From an uncultured Eubacterium sp. (GTDB taxonomy: Bacteria; Bacillota; Clostridia; Lachnospirales; Lachnospiraceae), in assembly GCA_910580075.1 (NCBI GenBank), contig CAJTVR010000078.1, positions 1 through 22,745 on the forward strand: 22,745 nucleotides of DNA. Direction: 5' to 3'. Positions 14,631 through 21,974 of this stretch are shown here, piece by piece (within the stretch, counting starts at the first letter, position 1; each line of letters begins with the position of its first letter). The notes below the pieces were generated by a model. That model did no database searches, had not been told where the DNA came from, and saw nothing but the letters and a program-made list of their open reading frames with translations. Position numbers and translations under genes: made by a program.

Positions 14631-17144
14631 ATGCGTAAACCATATACCGCAAAAGCGAAAAAAGCGCTGGATATTGCGGGAAGGACATCAAAGGGCTTAA
14701 AACACAGCTATATAGGGACAGAACATATCCTGCTGGGCCTGATTAAAGAAGGGAGCGGTGTCGCAGCACAGATTTTAATGGATAACGGCGTGGAAGAAGG
14801 GCAGCTGCTGCAGCTGATTGAGGATCTGATTGCGCCTTCTTCCGGTGTGGCGGTTGAGGAACGGGACGGCTATACGCCAAAGACCAGCATGCTTTTAGAG
14901 ATGGCAGCAGCTGAAGCAGAACGGTTCCGCAGCGAAAATATCGGTACGGAGCATTTACTGTTAGCAATTATCAAGTCGGCAGACTGTGCAGCATCACGGC
15001 TTTTGAATACGATGAATGTGAATATGCAGAAAATGTGTATTGATATTTTAGTGGCAATGGGAGAGGATACCAGTCTGTATAAAGAAGATTTCCAGAATGG
15101 GAAGCCGCGCAGAAAAGACGGAGCTACGGCTATGCTCGACCAGTATTCCAGAGACCTGACTCACATGGCGGCAGAGGATGAGCTTGACCCTGTTGTCGGA
15201 AGGCAGCAGGAAATTGAACGTGTGATACAGATACTGAGCCGGCGCGGAAAAAATAATCCGTGTCTGATCGGAGAACCGGGGGTTGGAAAGACGGCGATTG
15301 TAGAAGGACTTGCACAGCGGATTGTAACAGGCATGGTGCCGGATACGGTCACAAACAGGCGCGTGGTCACTCTGGATCTGTCCGGTATGGTGGCAGGATC
15401 GAAATACCGCGGTGAATTTGAGGAACGCATTAAGCGTGTGATTCATGAAGTCACAACTGCGGGAAATATCATTCTGTTTATTGATGAAATTCATACGATT
15501 ATCGGTGCCGGAAGCGCAGAAGGAGCCATAGATGCGTCGAATATTTTAAAACCGGCCATGGCCCGCGGGGAAATCCAGCTGATAGGCGCTACAACGATTG
15601 AAGAATACCGTAAATATGTGGAAAAGGACGCAGCGTTAGAGCGCCGTTTCCAGCCGGTTACTGTAGAAGAGCCGACAGTGGAACAGACGATTGAGATTTT
15701 AAAAGGGCTGCGTGGAAAGTATGAGGCACATCATCAGGTCGTGATTTCAGACAGCGGCCTGGAAGCGGCGGCAAAACTGTCTGCCAGGTATATCAATGAC
15801 CGCTTTCTGCCGGATAAGGCGATTGACTTGATCGATGAAGCAGCTTCCAAGGTACGCCTGGGCGGCTTTCCGGTGCCGGAAAAGCTGTCAGTGTTAGAGC
15901 AGCAGATGAATGACCTGGCGGAGCAGTTAGAGCAGGCGCTGATGGAGCAGAATTTTGACAAGGCAGGAGAGGTTAAGGCTGAACGGGATAAATATAAGAA
16001 AGAATATGAAAAACTGCTGAAACGCTGCCAGAAAAGCAATGCAAAAAAACAGCTGACAGTCGGGGAAAACGAAATCGCAGACGTGGTTTCCGGCTGGACT
16101 AAAATACCGGTCCGCAAACTGACAGAAGGCGAGGCAGAGCGCCTGCAGAAACTGGAAAAGATTCTGCACAAACGCGTCGTCGGCCAGGAAGAAGCGGTGA
16201 GCGCTGTTTCCAGGGCGGTAAGAAGAGGACGCGTAGGATTAAAAGATCCGGACAGGCCGATTGGATCGTTTCTGTTTTTAGGGCCGACAGGCGTAGGCAA
16301 GACAGAAATATCCAAAGCGCTTGCCGAAGCGATGTTTGGCGACGAACAGGCGATTATACGCGTAGACATGTCCGAATATATGGAAAAACACAGTGTTTCC
16401 AAATTAATCGGATCGCCTCCGGGGTATGTAGGCTATGACGAAGGCGGACAGCTGAGTGAAAAAGTGCGCAGGCATCCATACTCGGTCATTTTGTTTGATG
16501 AAATCGAAAAAGCACATCCGGATGTATTCAATATTCTGCTGCAGGTGCTCGACGACGGACGGATTACAGATGCCCAGGGACGCAGGGTAGATTTTAAAAA
16601 TACAATTATTATTATGACATCGAATGCAGGAGCCCAGGCGATTGTTGAACCGAAAAAACTCGGATTTGCATCTGTGGAAGATGAAAAGCATGATTATGAG
16701 CGGATGAAAAGCGGCGTAATGGAAGAAGTAAAGCGGATCTTTAAGCCGGAATTTATTAACCGTATTGATGAAATGCTTGTCTTCCGCACACTGAATAAAG
16801 AGGATATGAAAAAAATCGTAGTTTTAATGACGAAAAATCTCGTGGAGCGGTGCAGGACGCAGCTGGATATACATCTTGTCATCAGAGATACAGCAAAAAG
16901 CTATGTGGTGGAAAAAGCTTTTGACCCGAAATTTGGTGCAAGGCCGCTCCGGCGTACCATTCAGGTGGAAATCGAAGACAAACTTGCAGAAGCAATACTT
17001 TCCGGTGCTGTGAAAAAGGGTGATACGATTGCCATTGGCACGAAAAACAGACAGATTCATTTTTCGGGTCAGAATGATAAAAATGCAGATGCCGGACAGG
17101 AAGATGTCAAAAATGATGATATAAAAAATGATAAAAACGAGTGA
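14631..17144 (+). CDS. clpC: ClpC, Hsp100 AAA+ unfoldase of the ClpCP protease
   Basis: 837 residues, ATG 14631 behind ATGGAGG. Twin Clp N-domain (1-145) with IGTEH at 28-32 and 104-108; Glu31 and Glu107 correspond to the two N-domain Glu residues that bind phospho-arginine in Bacillus ClpC. AAA1: GEPGVGKT (214-221), FIDE (283-286). Short M-domain with UVR-like helix (about 430-463), where adaptors such as MecA/McsB bind in Bacillus. AAA2: GPTGVGKT (551-558), LFDEIE (621-626). LGF at 677-679 is the ClpP-docking tripeptide, so it should feed ClpP. A hydrophilic Asp/Asn/Lys tail ends the protein. Second gene after the cadherin-like protein, with no ctsR, mcsA or mcsB nearby. Confidence 0.96.
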   Translation: MRKPYTAKAKKALDIAGRTSKGLKHSYIGTEHILLGLIKEGSGVAAQILMDNGVEEGQLLQLIEDLIAPSSGVAVEERDGYTPKTSMLLEMAAAEAERFRSENIGTEHLLLAIIKSADCAASRLLNTMNVNMQKMCIDILVAMGEDTSLYKEDFQNGKPRRKDGATAMLDQYSRDLTHMAAEDELDPVVGRQQEIERVIQILSRRGKNNPCLIGEPGVGKTAIVEGLAQRIVTGMVPDTVTNRRVVTLDLSGMVAGSKYRGEFEERIKRVIHEVTTAGNIILFIDEIHTIIGAGSAEGAIDASNILKPAMARGEIQLIGATTIEEYRKYVEKDAALERRFQPVTVEEPTVEQTIEILKGLRGKYEAHHQVVISDSGLEAAAKLSARYINDRFLPDKAIDLIDEAASKVRLGGFPVPEKLSVLEQQMNDLAEQLEQALMEQNFDKAGEVKAERDKYKKEYEKLLKRCQKSNAKKQLTVGENEIADVVSGWTKIPVRKLTEGEAERLQKLEKILHKRVVGQEEAVSAVSRAVRRGRVGLKDPDRPIGSFLFLGPTGVGKTEISKALAEAMFGDEQAIIRVDMSEYMEKHSVSKLIGSPPGYVGYDEGGQLSEKVRRHPYSVILFDEIEKAHPDVFNILLQVLDDGRITDAQGRRVDFKNTIIIMTSNAGAQAIVEPKKLGFASVEDEKHDYERMKSGVMEEVKRIFKPEFINRIDEMLVFRTLNKEDMKKIVVLMTKNLVERCRTQLDIHLVIRDTAKSYVVEKAFDPKFGARPLRRTIQVEIEDKLAEAILSGAVKKGDTIAIGTKNRQIHFSGQNDKNADAGQEDVKNDDIKNDKNE

Positions 17145-17170
17145 CATTCGATGTCTTAGTATTGTATAAT
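17141..17170 (+). promoter_or_regulatory. possible promoter for the orf137-radA unit
   Basis: GTGACA (17141-17146), 18-base spacer, TATAAT (17165-17170), straddling the clpC stop. The -10 is perfect; the -35 is 5/6. The predicted start (about 17177) falls just before the hairpin at 17180, so the transcript would begin with it. Confidence 0.4.
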
Positions 17171-17179
17171 ATAGAAGAA

Positions 17180-17209
17180 AGCACTGCATGCGTCTGTGCA
17201 GGCTTTTTC
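17180..17209 (+). terminator. intrinsic terminator after clpC
   Basis: AGC-(bulged A)-CTGCA (17180-17188) pairs with TGCAGGCT (17197-17204) around an 8-base loop, then TTTTT. Eight base pairs, 36 bases beyond the clpC stop. Confidence 0.65.
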
Positions 17210-17211
17210 AG

Positions 17212-17308
17212 AAACCATTCAGATGTTTGAAGAAACATGGTTTAAAGCGCAGGAGTCTCTGCCTTGTTCCGGCTGGGTTTTGTACAGATGCCTTAGGCGC
17301 TTTGAACC
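17212..17308 (+). promoter_or_regulatory. structured leader with competing hairpins upstream of orf137-radA
   Basis: AAACCAT (17212-17218) can pair with ATGGTTT (17237-17243). The overlapping GGTTTAAAGCGC (17239-17250) can instead pair with GCGCTTTGAACC (17297-17308), 12 positions with a single G-U. The two helices share 17239-17243 and exclude each other. No known riboswitch consensus is recognised. Confidence 0.4.
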
Positions 17309-17377
17309 GGCAGCGGAGCAGTTCAGGGATTTTTGCAGATTATTTATTAACTGGTAAGTGACTGGAGGATAAGAGAA

Positions 17378-17791
17378 ATGGGAGTAGTCAGTGAGCTCAT
17401 TCGTACAGAAGCAGATGGAAAAATAAGTTTTGGGGATTATACACTTTCTTCTAAGACGAAAAAGGATAATTTCGAACATGGCGGGGATGTGTACAAAGTG
17501 AAGACATTCCGGGAAATTACAAAGCTGGAATGCAATGGAATGTTTGTATATGAATCCGTACCTGGAACTGCGGTCAACAGTCTGGAAGCTGCAGATGCGG
17601 AAATATCTTTTCAGGTAGAAGGACCGGAAGATGCAGAAATTACACTGGGACTGAAGGAATCAGCAGAATATGAAGTGTTCATTAACGATGAAAATGCAGG
17701 GACGATGAAAACCAATCTGGGCGGTAAATTAACTGTAAGCGTAGAACTTGGTGCAGAAACTCCGACTGCCGTGCGGATTGTGAAAAAATAA
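17378..17791 (+). CDS. conserved hypothetical 137-aa beta-rich protein
   Basis: 137 residues, ATG 17378 behind GGAGG (spacing about 10). No signal peptide or membrane span, so cytoplasmic. Visible phrases are MGVVSELIRTEADGKISFGDY, VYKVKTFREITKLECNGMFV, YESVPGTAVNSL and TMKTNLGGKLTVSVEL; it looks like two beta-sandwich-like parts, with the latter half (about 75-137) resembling a small Ig/carbohydrate-module-like fold. I have seen close relatives in Lachnospiraceae, sometimes labelled 'endosialidase', but nothing catalytic supports that name. It ends 2 bases before radA, so it is almost certainly co-transcribed and translationally coupled with it. Confidence 0.75.
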   Translation: MGVVSELIRTEADGKISFGDYTLSSKTKKDNFEHGGDVYKVKTFREITKLECNGMFVYESVPGTAVNSLEAADAEISFQVEGPEDAEITLGLKESAEYEVFINDENAGTMKTNLGGKLTVSVELGAETPTAVRIVKK

Positions 17792-17793
17792 AT

Positions 17794-19164
17794 ATGGCAA
17801 AAGCAAAGACCATTTATTTCTGCCAGGAATGCGGCCATGAATCTTCAAAGTGGATGGGGCAGTGTCCGGGCTGCAGGCAGTGGAATACGTTTGCAGAAGA
17901 AACTGTAGAACGGCCGAAACATGCATCATCAGAAAGGCCTGGCAGCAGTGCCAGGCCGGTGCCGTTATCAGAAATCGAAATGAAACAGGAAGAACGTTTT
18001 ACAAGCGGTTTTCCAGAATTAGACCGTGTGCTGGGCGGCGGGATTGTGCCGGCATCGATTGTGCTTGTGGGCGGTGATCCGGGCATTGGCAAATCTACGC
18101 TGCTTTTGCAGGTCTGTAAAAATCTCAGTATACAGAATGTCCCGGTTTTATATATTTCCGGTGAAGAATCCCTGTATCAGATCAAACTGCGTGCACAGCG
18201 GATCGGATCTTTTACGGACAGTCTGTCACTGTTATGCGAGACAAACCTGGAAGTGATAGATGCAGTGCTTCGCAGAGCAAAACCCCGTGTTGTTATTATT
18301 GATTCTATTCAAACGATGTTTAGCGACAATATTTCATCGTCGCCAGGCAGTGTGTCACAGGTACGGGAGGCAACCAGCGCATTTATGCAGCTTGCAAAAG
18401 GGCTTGGGATTACGATTTTTATCGTTGGTCACGTGACGAAAGAAGGAGTAGTGGCAGGGCCGAGGGTATTAGAGCATATGGTGGACACGGTACTGTATTT
18501 TGAGGGTGACCGCCATGCAGCATACCGCATACTGCGCGGAGTCAAGAACCGTTTCGGCTCTACAAATGAAATCGGTGTTTTTGAAATGCGCGGGCAGGGA
18601 CTTGCCGAAGTAGCAAATCCGTCTGAATATATGCTGAGCGGCAAACCGAAAGGAGCGTCCGGCTCGGTAGTAGCATGTTCTATAGAAGGAACCCGTCCGA
18701 TACTTCTGGAAGTCCAGGCGCTGGTGTGCCGCAGTAATTTCGGGATTCCAAGGCGTACTGCGGCCGGCACGGATACCAACCGGGTCAATCTGCTTTTGGC
18801 AGTACTTGAAAAAAGGCTGAATCTGCGTCTTGGCGAATGCGATGCATATGTGAATATTGCAGGCGGAATTAAAATGAATGAACCCGCACTGGATCTTGGA
18901 ATTGTACTGGCGATGATATCGAGTTATAAAGAATGCTGTATTGATGAAAAGACGATCTGTTTTGGAGAAGTCGGGTTAAGCGGCGAGGTGCGTGCGGTTA
19001 ATATGGCAAAACAGCGTGTTCTTGAGGCACGCAAGCTGGGATTTACGACCTGCATCCTGCCAAAAGTTTCGATGGAAACACAGATGGGATCACAGATGGA
19101 TGTAGAAGGAATCAGGCTGCTTGGTGTGGAAAATGTGCGGGAAGCAGCGGCAAAGATTTTATAA
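17794..19164 (+). CDS. radA: DNA repair protein RadA (Sms)
   Basis: 456 residues, the normal length. Zinc finger C10-x2-C13...C24-x2-C27; RecA-like ATPase with Walker A GGDPGIGKST (93-102); the RadA-specific KNRFG motif (251-255); and a C-terminal Lon-protease-like domain (about 280-456) without need for protease activity. RadA is a hexameric DNA branch-migration helicase that extends RecA strand exchange in recombination, repair and transformation. There is no Shine-Dalgarno in the 2-base gap, so translation probably relies on coupling to the upstream gene. In Bacillus radA closes the ctsR-mcsA-mcsB-clpC operon; here it stays near clpC but is separated by a terminator, a leader and the 137-residue gene. 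Confidence 0.96.
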   Translation: MAKAKTIYFCQECGHESSKWMGQCPGCRQWNTFAEETVERPKHASSERPGSSARPVPLSEIEMKQEERFTSGFPELDRVLGGGIVPASIVLVGGDPGIGKSTLLLQVCKNLSIQNVPVLYISGEESLYQIKLRAQRIGSFTDSLSLLCETNLEVIDAVLRRAKPRVVIIDSIQTMFSDNISSSPGSVSQVREATSAFMQLAKGLGITIFIVGHVTKEGVVAGPRVLEHMVDTVLYFEGDRHAAYRILRGVKNRFGSTNEIGVFEMRGQGLAEVANPSEYMLSGKPKGASGSVVACSIEGTRPILLEVQALVCRSNFGIPRRTAAGTDTNRVNLLLAVLEKRLNLRLGECDAYVNIAGGIKMNEPALDLGIVLAMISSYKECCIDEKTICFGEVGLSGEVRAVNMAKQRVLEARKLGFTTCILPKVSMETQMGSQMDVEGIRLLGVENVREAAAKIL

Positions 19165-19203
19165 AAAACACCTCTCATCTGCACAAAATATGGATTATTT
19201 AGG

Positions 19204-19240
19204 AAAAACGCCCAAAAAACTTACTTTTTGGCGTTTTTCT
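19204..19240 (+). terminator. strong intrinsic terminator after radA
   Basis: AAAAACGCC (19204-19212) pairs with GGCGTTTTT (19230-19238); after one bulged C, AAAAA/TTTTT extends the stem. T-rich sequence follows. About 40 bases after the radA stop. Confidence 0.88.
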
Positions 19241-19313
19241 TTTTCTGCTTTTGTCAAAAGAAAATGCTTCTATTCGCGGAAAGAATGATTTATAATAAAA
19301 ATATGATAACGGA

Positions 19314-19343
19314 CCAGGCAGTCTGGATGGTCCGGACTGCTGG
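19314..19343 (+). other. stable hairpin in the NYN gene leader
   Basis: GCAGTCTGGA (19318-19327) pairs with TCCGGACTGC (19331-19340), ten pairs with one G-U, loop TGG. CCA (19314-19316) and TGG (19341-19343) extend it past a bulged G. A TATAAT at 19291-19296 with no good -35 lies just upstream, so this hairpin would sit near the 5' end of the transcript. Confidence 0.5.
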
Positions 19344-19424
19344 CAGTTCACGTTATCCGGCGCAGCAGGATGCGTCAGTTTTTATTCAGGGAGTCGCTTT
19401 ATGATAAGAAAAGGAGGGAAGCAG

Positions 19425-20216
19425 ATGTTTGGGTTTTTACGAAAAAAGACTTCCGGCAAACCAAAAGCAGCAGTATTTGTAGATTATGAACACTGGTATT
19501 ATGGGTATCATAACAAAGTCCAGATGAAGCCAAACGTAGAGGAATGGATTGAAGAGCTTGAACAGGAATATGAGATACACAAGCTCTACATATTTGGGGA
19601 TTTTTCAGAACCGAGAATTGGTTCTGAACTGGAGAAGTTAAAATCGCTGACCGATCATGTCGTTCATACAGCCAGCACAAAAGAGGGTGTAGACAAAGAT
19701 TTTACAGACATAATTATTTTAGATACGATATACCGCAGTATGGCGGAAAAAAATGATGATGAAGTATATATTCTCTTTACGGGCGATGCTCATTTTACAA
19801 AAGTAGTGGAATATCTGAAAGAAAAAAATAAGAAAGTGATCATTTACGGCGTGCGCTTTGCATTCAGCAATGCATTGAAATCAGCTGCAGCCAGTTATGT
19901 GGAAATGCCAAGGCAGGAACAGGAACGCAGCCATTATAATGACCTGATTTTAGTCAGCCTGGACCGCCTCAGAAAGAAAAACGCGGCAAGAAAGCCTTCT
20001 TACTGGAAGACAATTGAAAGTGTAGCGTCATATAACCGCGTATCGAAAACGAGGGTAAAAACTGCATTAGATGGAATGATCAGCCAGAAATACATTGAAG
20101 TCATAACCAGAAAGACTGGAAGAGAACATGAGTATACCCAGCAGCTTTTAGAAGTAGACTGGATACAGCTTCAGGAAGACGGTTTATGGCAGCCTGCAGC
20201 AGGGCAGCAGGCATAG
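19425..20216 (+). CDS. NYN-domain (PIN-like) putative ribonuclease with winged-helix tail
   Basis: 263 residues from ATG 19425, chosen because AAAGGAGGG precedes it by 6-7 bases; ATG 19401 (eight residues longer, behind CAGGGAG) is also possible. The N-terminal NYN domain (about 14-160) carries the acidic set of PIN-like nucleases: VDYEHW (Asp20), FGDF (Asp59), GVDKDFTD (Asp90, Asp92, Asp95) and FTGDAHF (Asp121). A winged-helix-like region follows (about 190-245, SYWKTIESVASYNRVSKTRV). The family (LabA/DUF88-like) is thought to cut RNA with divalent metal; target unknown. Alone behind the radA terminator; downstream sequence looks like a decayed extension. Confidence 0.88.
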   Translation: MFGFLRKKTSGKPKAAVFVDYEHWYYGYHNKVQMKPNVEEWIEELEQEYEIHKLYIFGDFSEPRIGSELEKLKSLTDHVVHTASTKEGVDKDFTDIIILDTIYRSMAEKNDDEVYILFTGDAHFTKVVEYLKEKNKKVIIYGVRFAFSNALKSAAASYVEMPRQEQERSHYNDLILVSLDRLRKKNAARKPSYWKTIESVASYNRVSKTRVKTALDGMISQKYIEVITRKTGREHEYTQQLLEVDWIQLQEDGLWQPAAGQQA

Positions 20217-20550
20217 CTGCAAAAGAAACGGATGAAACGGTAGTAAGAAAAATATCAGGAAAACAGATCATCAGATGCGCAGATTATGACAGTGCACAGA
20301 CAAAATCGATTGAAAGAAAGATGTAACAGATGATACAAAAGAAAAAGACGTACCAAAACTGATAGAAAAGAAGAAAACAGGAAAAATATAAAACACGGCC
20401 TGCATTTTAGCTTCATAGAAGACAGACGGGAAAATGCCTATTTTTAGAAGAAAAAGATAGATTTAAAATGAAAGGGCAGGACGTGGAGATATCCAAAACA
20501 ACAGCAGGAACAGGAAAATACAGTAAAACTGTCTGGAGCTGTAACTGTTC
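20192..20550 (+). pseudogene. possible decayed coding sequence or lost tail downstream of the NYN gene
   Basis: In the 706-base gap after the NYN stop, protein-like but broken frames follow one another on the plus strand. One, open through 20326, reads AAKETDETVVRKISGKQI and on. It passes by frame change near 20320 into DVTDDTKEKDVPKLIEKKK (stop 20389-20391), and further on EEKDRFKMKGQDVEIS appears. No start or ribosome site is seen. The Lys/Glu-rich content suggests a former C-terminal tail of the NYN protein broken by frameshifts. Chance open frames in A-rich sequence are a real alternative. Confidence 0.3.
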
Positions 20551-20656
20551 AGCACGGGATACGATGTGATCCGCAGGCAGAACCATTTACATTCAGCCAG
20601 GTTTATAACAGAAATTCAGATATACAGATATACAGCAGTTACAGACAATGATATAG

Positions 20657-20757
20657 AAAGGGGCTGCCGCATTAAGGAAAAAAGTGCACAGGATATGAAG
20701 CGGATTTACTGGCTCTGCATATCCTGTGCCTGATTTTTTTAATGCGGCGGCCTCTTT
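20657..20757 (+). terminator. nested palindromic terminator
   Basis: The inner stem GCACAGGATATG (20686-20697) pairs with CATATCCTGTGC (20718-20729), 12 bp, followed by T7 (20734-20740): a classic terminator with a 20-base loop. It sits inside an outer 19-position inverted repeat, 20657-20675 with 20739-20757 (core GCCGCATTAA/TTAATGCGGC), continuous if two G-U pairs are allowed. The outer right arm overlaps the T-run. Confidence 0.7.
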
Positions 20758-20777
20758 GAATATTTAGAAATAGTGTT

Positions 20778-20905
20778 CCAGAGCCTGGCTTAAAATGCTG
20801 TCTGGATGTATTTCACAATTTGCGGGGGATTTGCGTCAGGTGAAGGGAGTGCATTACGCAGACTGGGGAATGCAGATGGCGGGAGTGATTTAAGACAGGC
20901 TCTGG
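20778..20905 (+). promoter_or_regulatory. candidate structured regulatory leader of the ATP-grasp gene
   Basis: CCAGAGCCTG-G-CTTAAA (20778-20794) pairs with TTTAAG-A-CAGGCTCTGG (20889-20905): 16 pairs and a single G-A mismatch, enclosing 94 bases. The right arm ends 3 bases before the GGAGG ribosome site (20909-20913). Inside, TTCAC/GTGAA and TGCATT/AATGCA stems, and TGCGT/ACGCA, are also possible. The layout, a long closing helix next to the ribosome site, is that of a riboswitch or protein-binding leader. No known riboswitch consensus is recognised. Confidence 0.45.
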
Positions 20906-20922
20906 CATGGAGGAAAACAGGT

Positions 20923-21822
20923 ATGGAAATGACATATGCATGGCTTGTGGTCAATGGTTTTATACAGTCAGAAAAATTTATGCAGATCTTCGCATGGCTT
21001 GTGCGGGCGGCAGAAAAGCAGGGATGCTATTTGGAAATGAAAACAAATACAGAGCTTCTTCCGTCACTTGTGATGCAGGAGAAGATGACTCTGCCGGCTC
21101 AGAGACCGGATTTTGTTCTATTCTGGGATAAAGATGTCAGGCTTGCCATGCTGCTGGAAAAAAACGGATTCCGGCTGTTTAACAGTGCCAAAAGCATTGA
21201 AATATGCGACGACAAGGCGCGGACATACCTGGAGCTGCTAGGGTGCGGAATCAGGATGCCGGAGACGGTTATCGGTCCCAAAACCTTTCTGGAGCAGGGG
21301 TATCCGGATCTGGATTTTGTGTCTGGTATCGAAGAGCGGCTGGGCTATCCCATGGTAGTAAAAGAATGTTACGGTTCCTTCGGACAGCAGGTCTATCTTG
21401 TGAAGAACCGGGATGAAATGTCAGCGGTGCTGAAGGAAATAAAAAACAGGCCCTGCCTGTTTCAGAAGTATATCGCTGCATCCAGGGGGCATGATATCCG
21501 TATTCAGATGGCAGGAAACCAGCCGGTAGCTGCAATGCACCGTTATAATGAGCATGATTTCAGGGCTAATATTACAAACGGAGGCAGCATGGAACCTTAT
21601 GAGCCGGATGAGGCACAGATTCAGATGGCGCAGAAAGCGGTAAATAAACTGGGACTGGATTTTGCAGGAGTGGATATTTTGTTTGGAGAAGACGGGGAAC
21701 CGGTGCTGTGTGAGGTGAATTCAAATGCGCATTTTGTGAATATATGGAAATGTACCGGAGTGGATGCAGGAGAGGCGATTCTGAAGCATTGTCTGAATGC
21801 TGTGCGGGAATCGTCTTCCTAA
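20923..21822 (+). CDS. RimK-like ATP-grasp ligase
   Basis: 299 residues from ATG 20923 (GGAGG, spacing 9); the frame is open further upstream but that part is the structured leader. The N-terminal pre-ATP-grasp part (1-95) leads into the ATP-grasp fold: Lys147 and the Gly loop GSFGQQV (151-157), hinge FQKYI (180-184), Arg193, FRANITNGGS (213-222), and metal ligands Asp251 (FAGVDIL) and Glu264/Asn266 (CEVNSN). This set matches the RimK/glutamate-ligase group, which joins an amino acid or acidic group to a carboxylate (protein C-terminus, cofactor or peptide) with ATP. Substrate is not evident. It stands alone between the nested terminator and a repeat region. No clear terminator follows. Confidence 0.88.
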   Translation: MEMTYAWLVVNGFIQSEKFMQIFAWLVRAAEKQGCYLEMKTNTELLPSLVMQEKMTLPAQRPDFVLFWDKDVRLAMLLEKNGFRLFNSAKSIEICDDKARTYLELLGCGIRMPETVIGPKTFLEQGYPDLDFVSGIEERLGYPMVVKECYGSFGQQVYLVKNRDEMSAVLKEIKNRPCLFQKYIAASRGHDIRIQMAGNQPVAAMHRYNEHDFRANITNGGSMEPYEPDEAQIQMAQKAVNKLGLDFAGVDILFGEDGEPVLCEVNSNAHFVNIWKCTGVDAGEAILKHCLNAVRESSS

Positions 21823-21829
21823 TAGGAGC

Positions 21830-21930
21830 GTTTTTTCAAACCAGGCATCTGTCAGATTTTGCAGCCTGAAGCAGAAACGGCGAAACACAGCTGTTTTTTC
21901 AAACCAAGTGTCCGTCAGATGCCTGAAAGA
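21830..21930. repeat. direct repeat with 63-base period
   Basis: GTTTTTTCAAACCA occurs at 21830-21843 and 21893-21906, exactly 63 bases apart, followed in both by a related GTCAGAT stretch (21851-21857 and 21914-21920) and GCCTGAA. Read on the minus strand the units give LTDTWFEKTA and LTDAWFEKTL, 21 residues apart, but there is no convincing gene. Probably a fragment of a dispersed tandem repeat. Confidence 0.65.
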
Positions 21931-21974
21931 ATGTCTTGTGAATAACAAGGATGGTAAAGCAGTGCAGGCTGCTG

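Noticed and set aside
15734..16402. 222-codon minus-strand frame opposite clpC
   Set aside because: Shadow of the highly biased clpC codons; Ser-rich nonsense composition.
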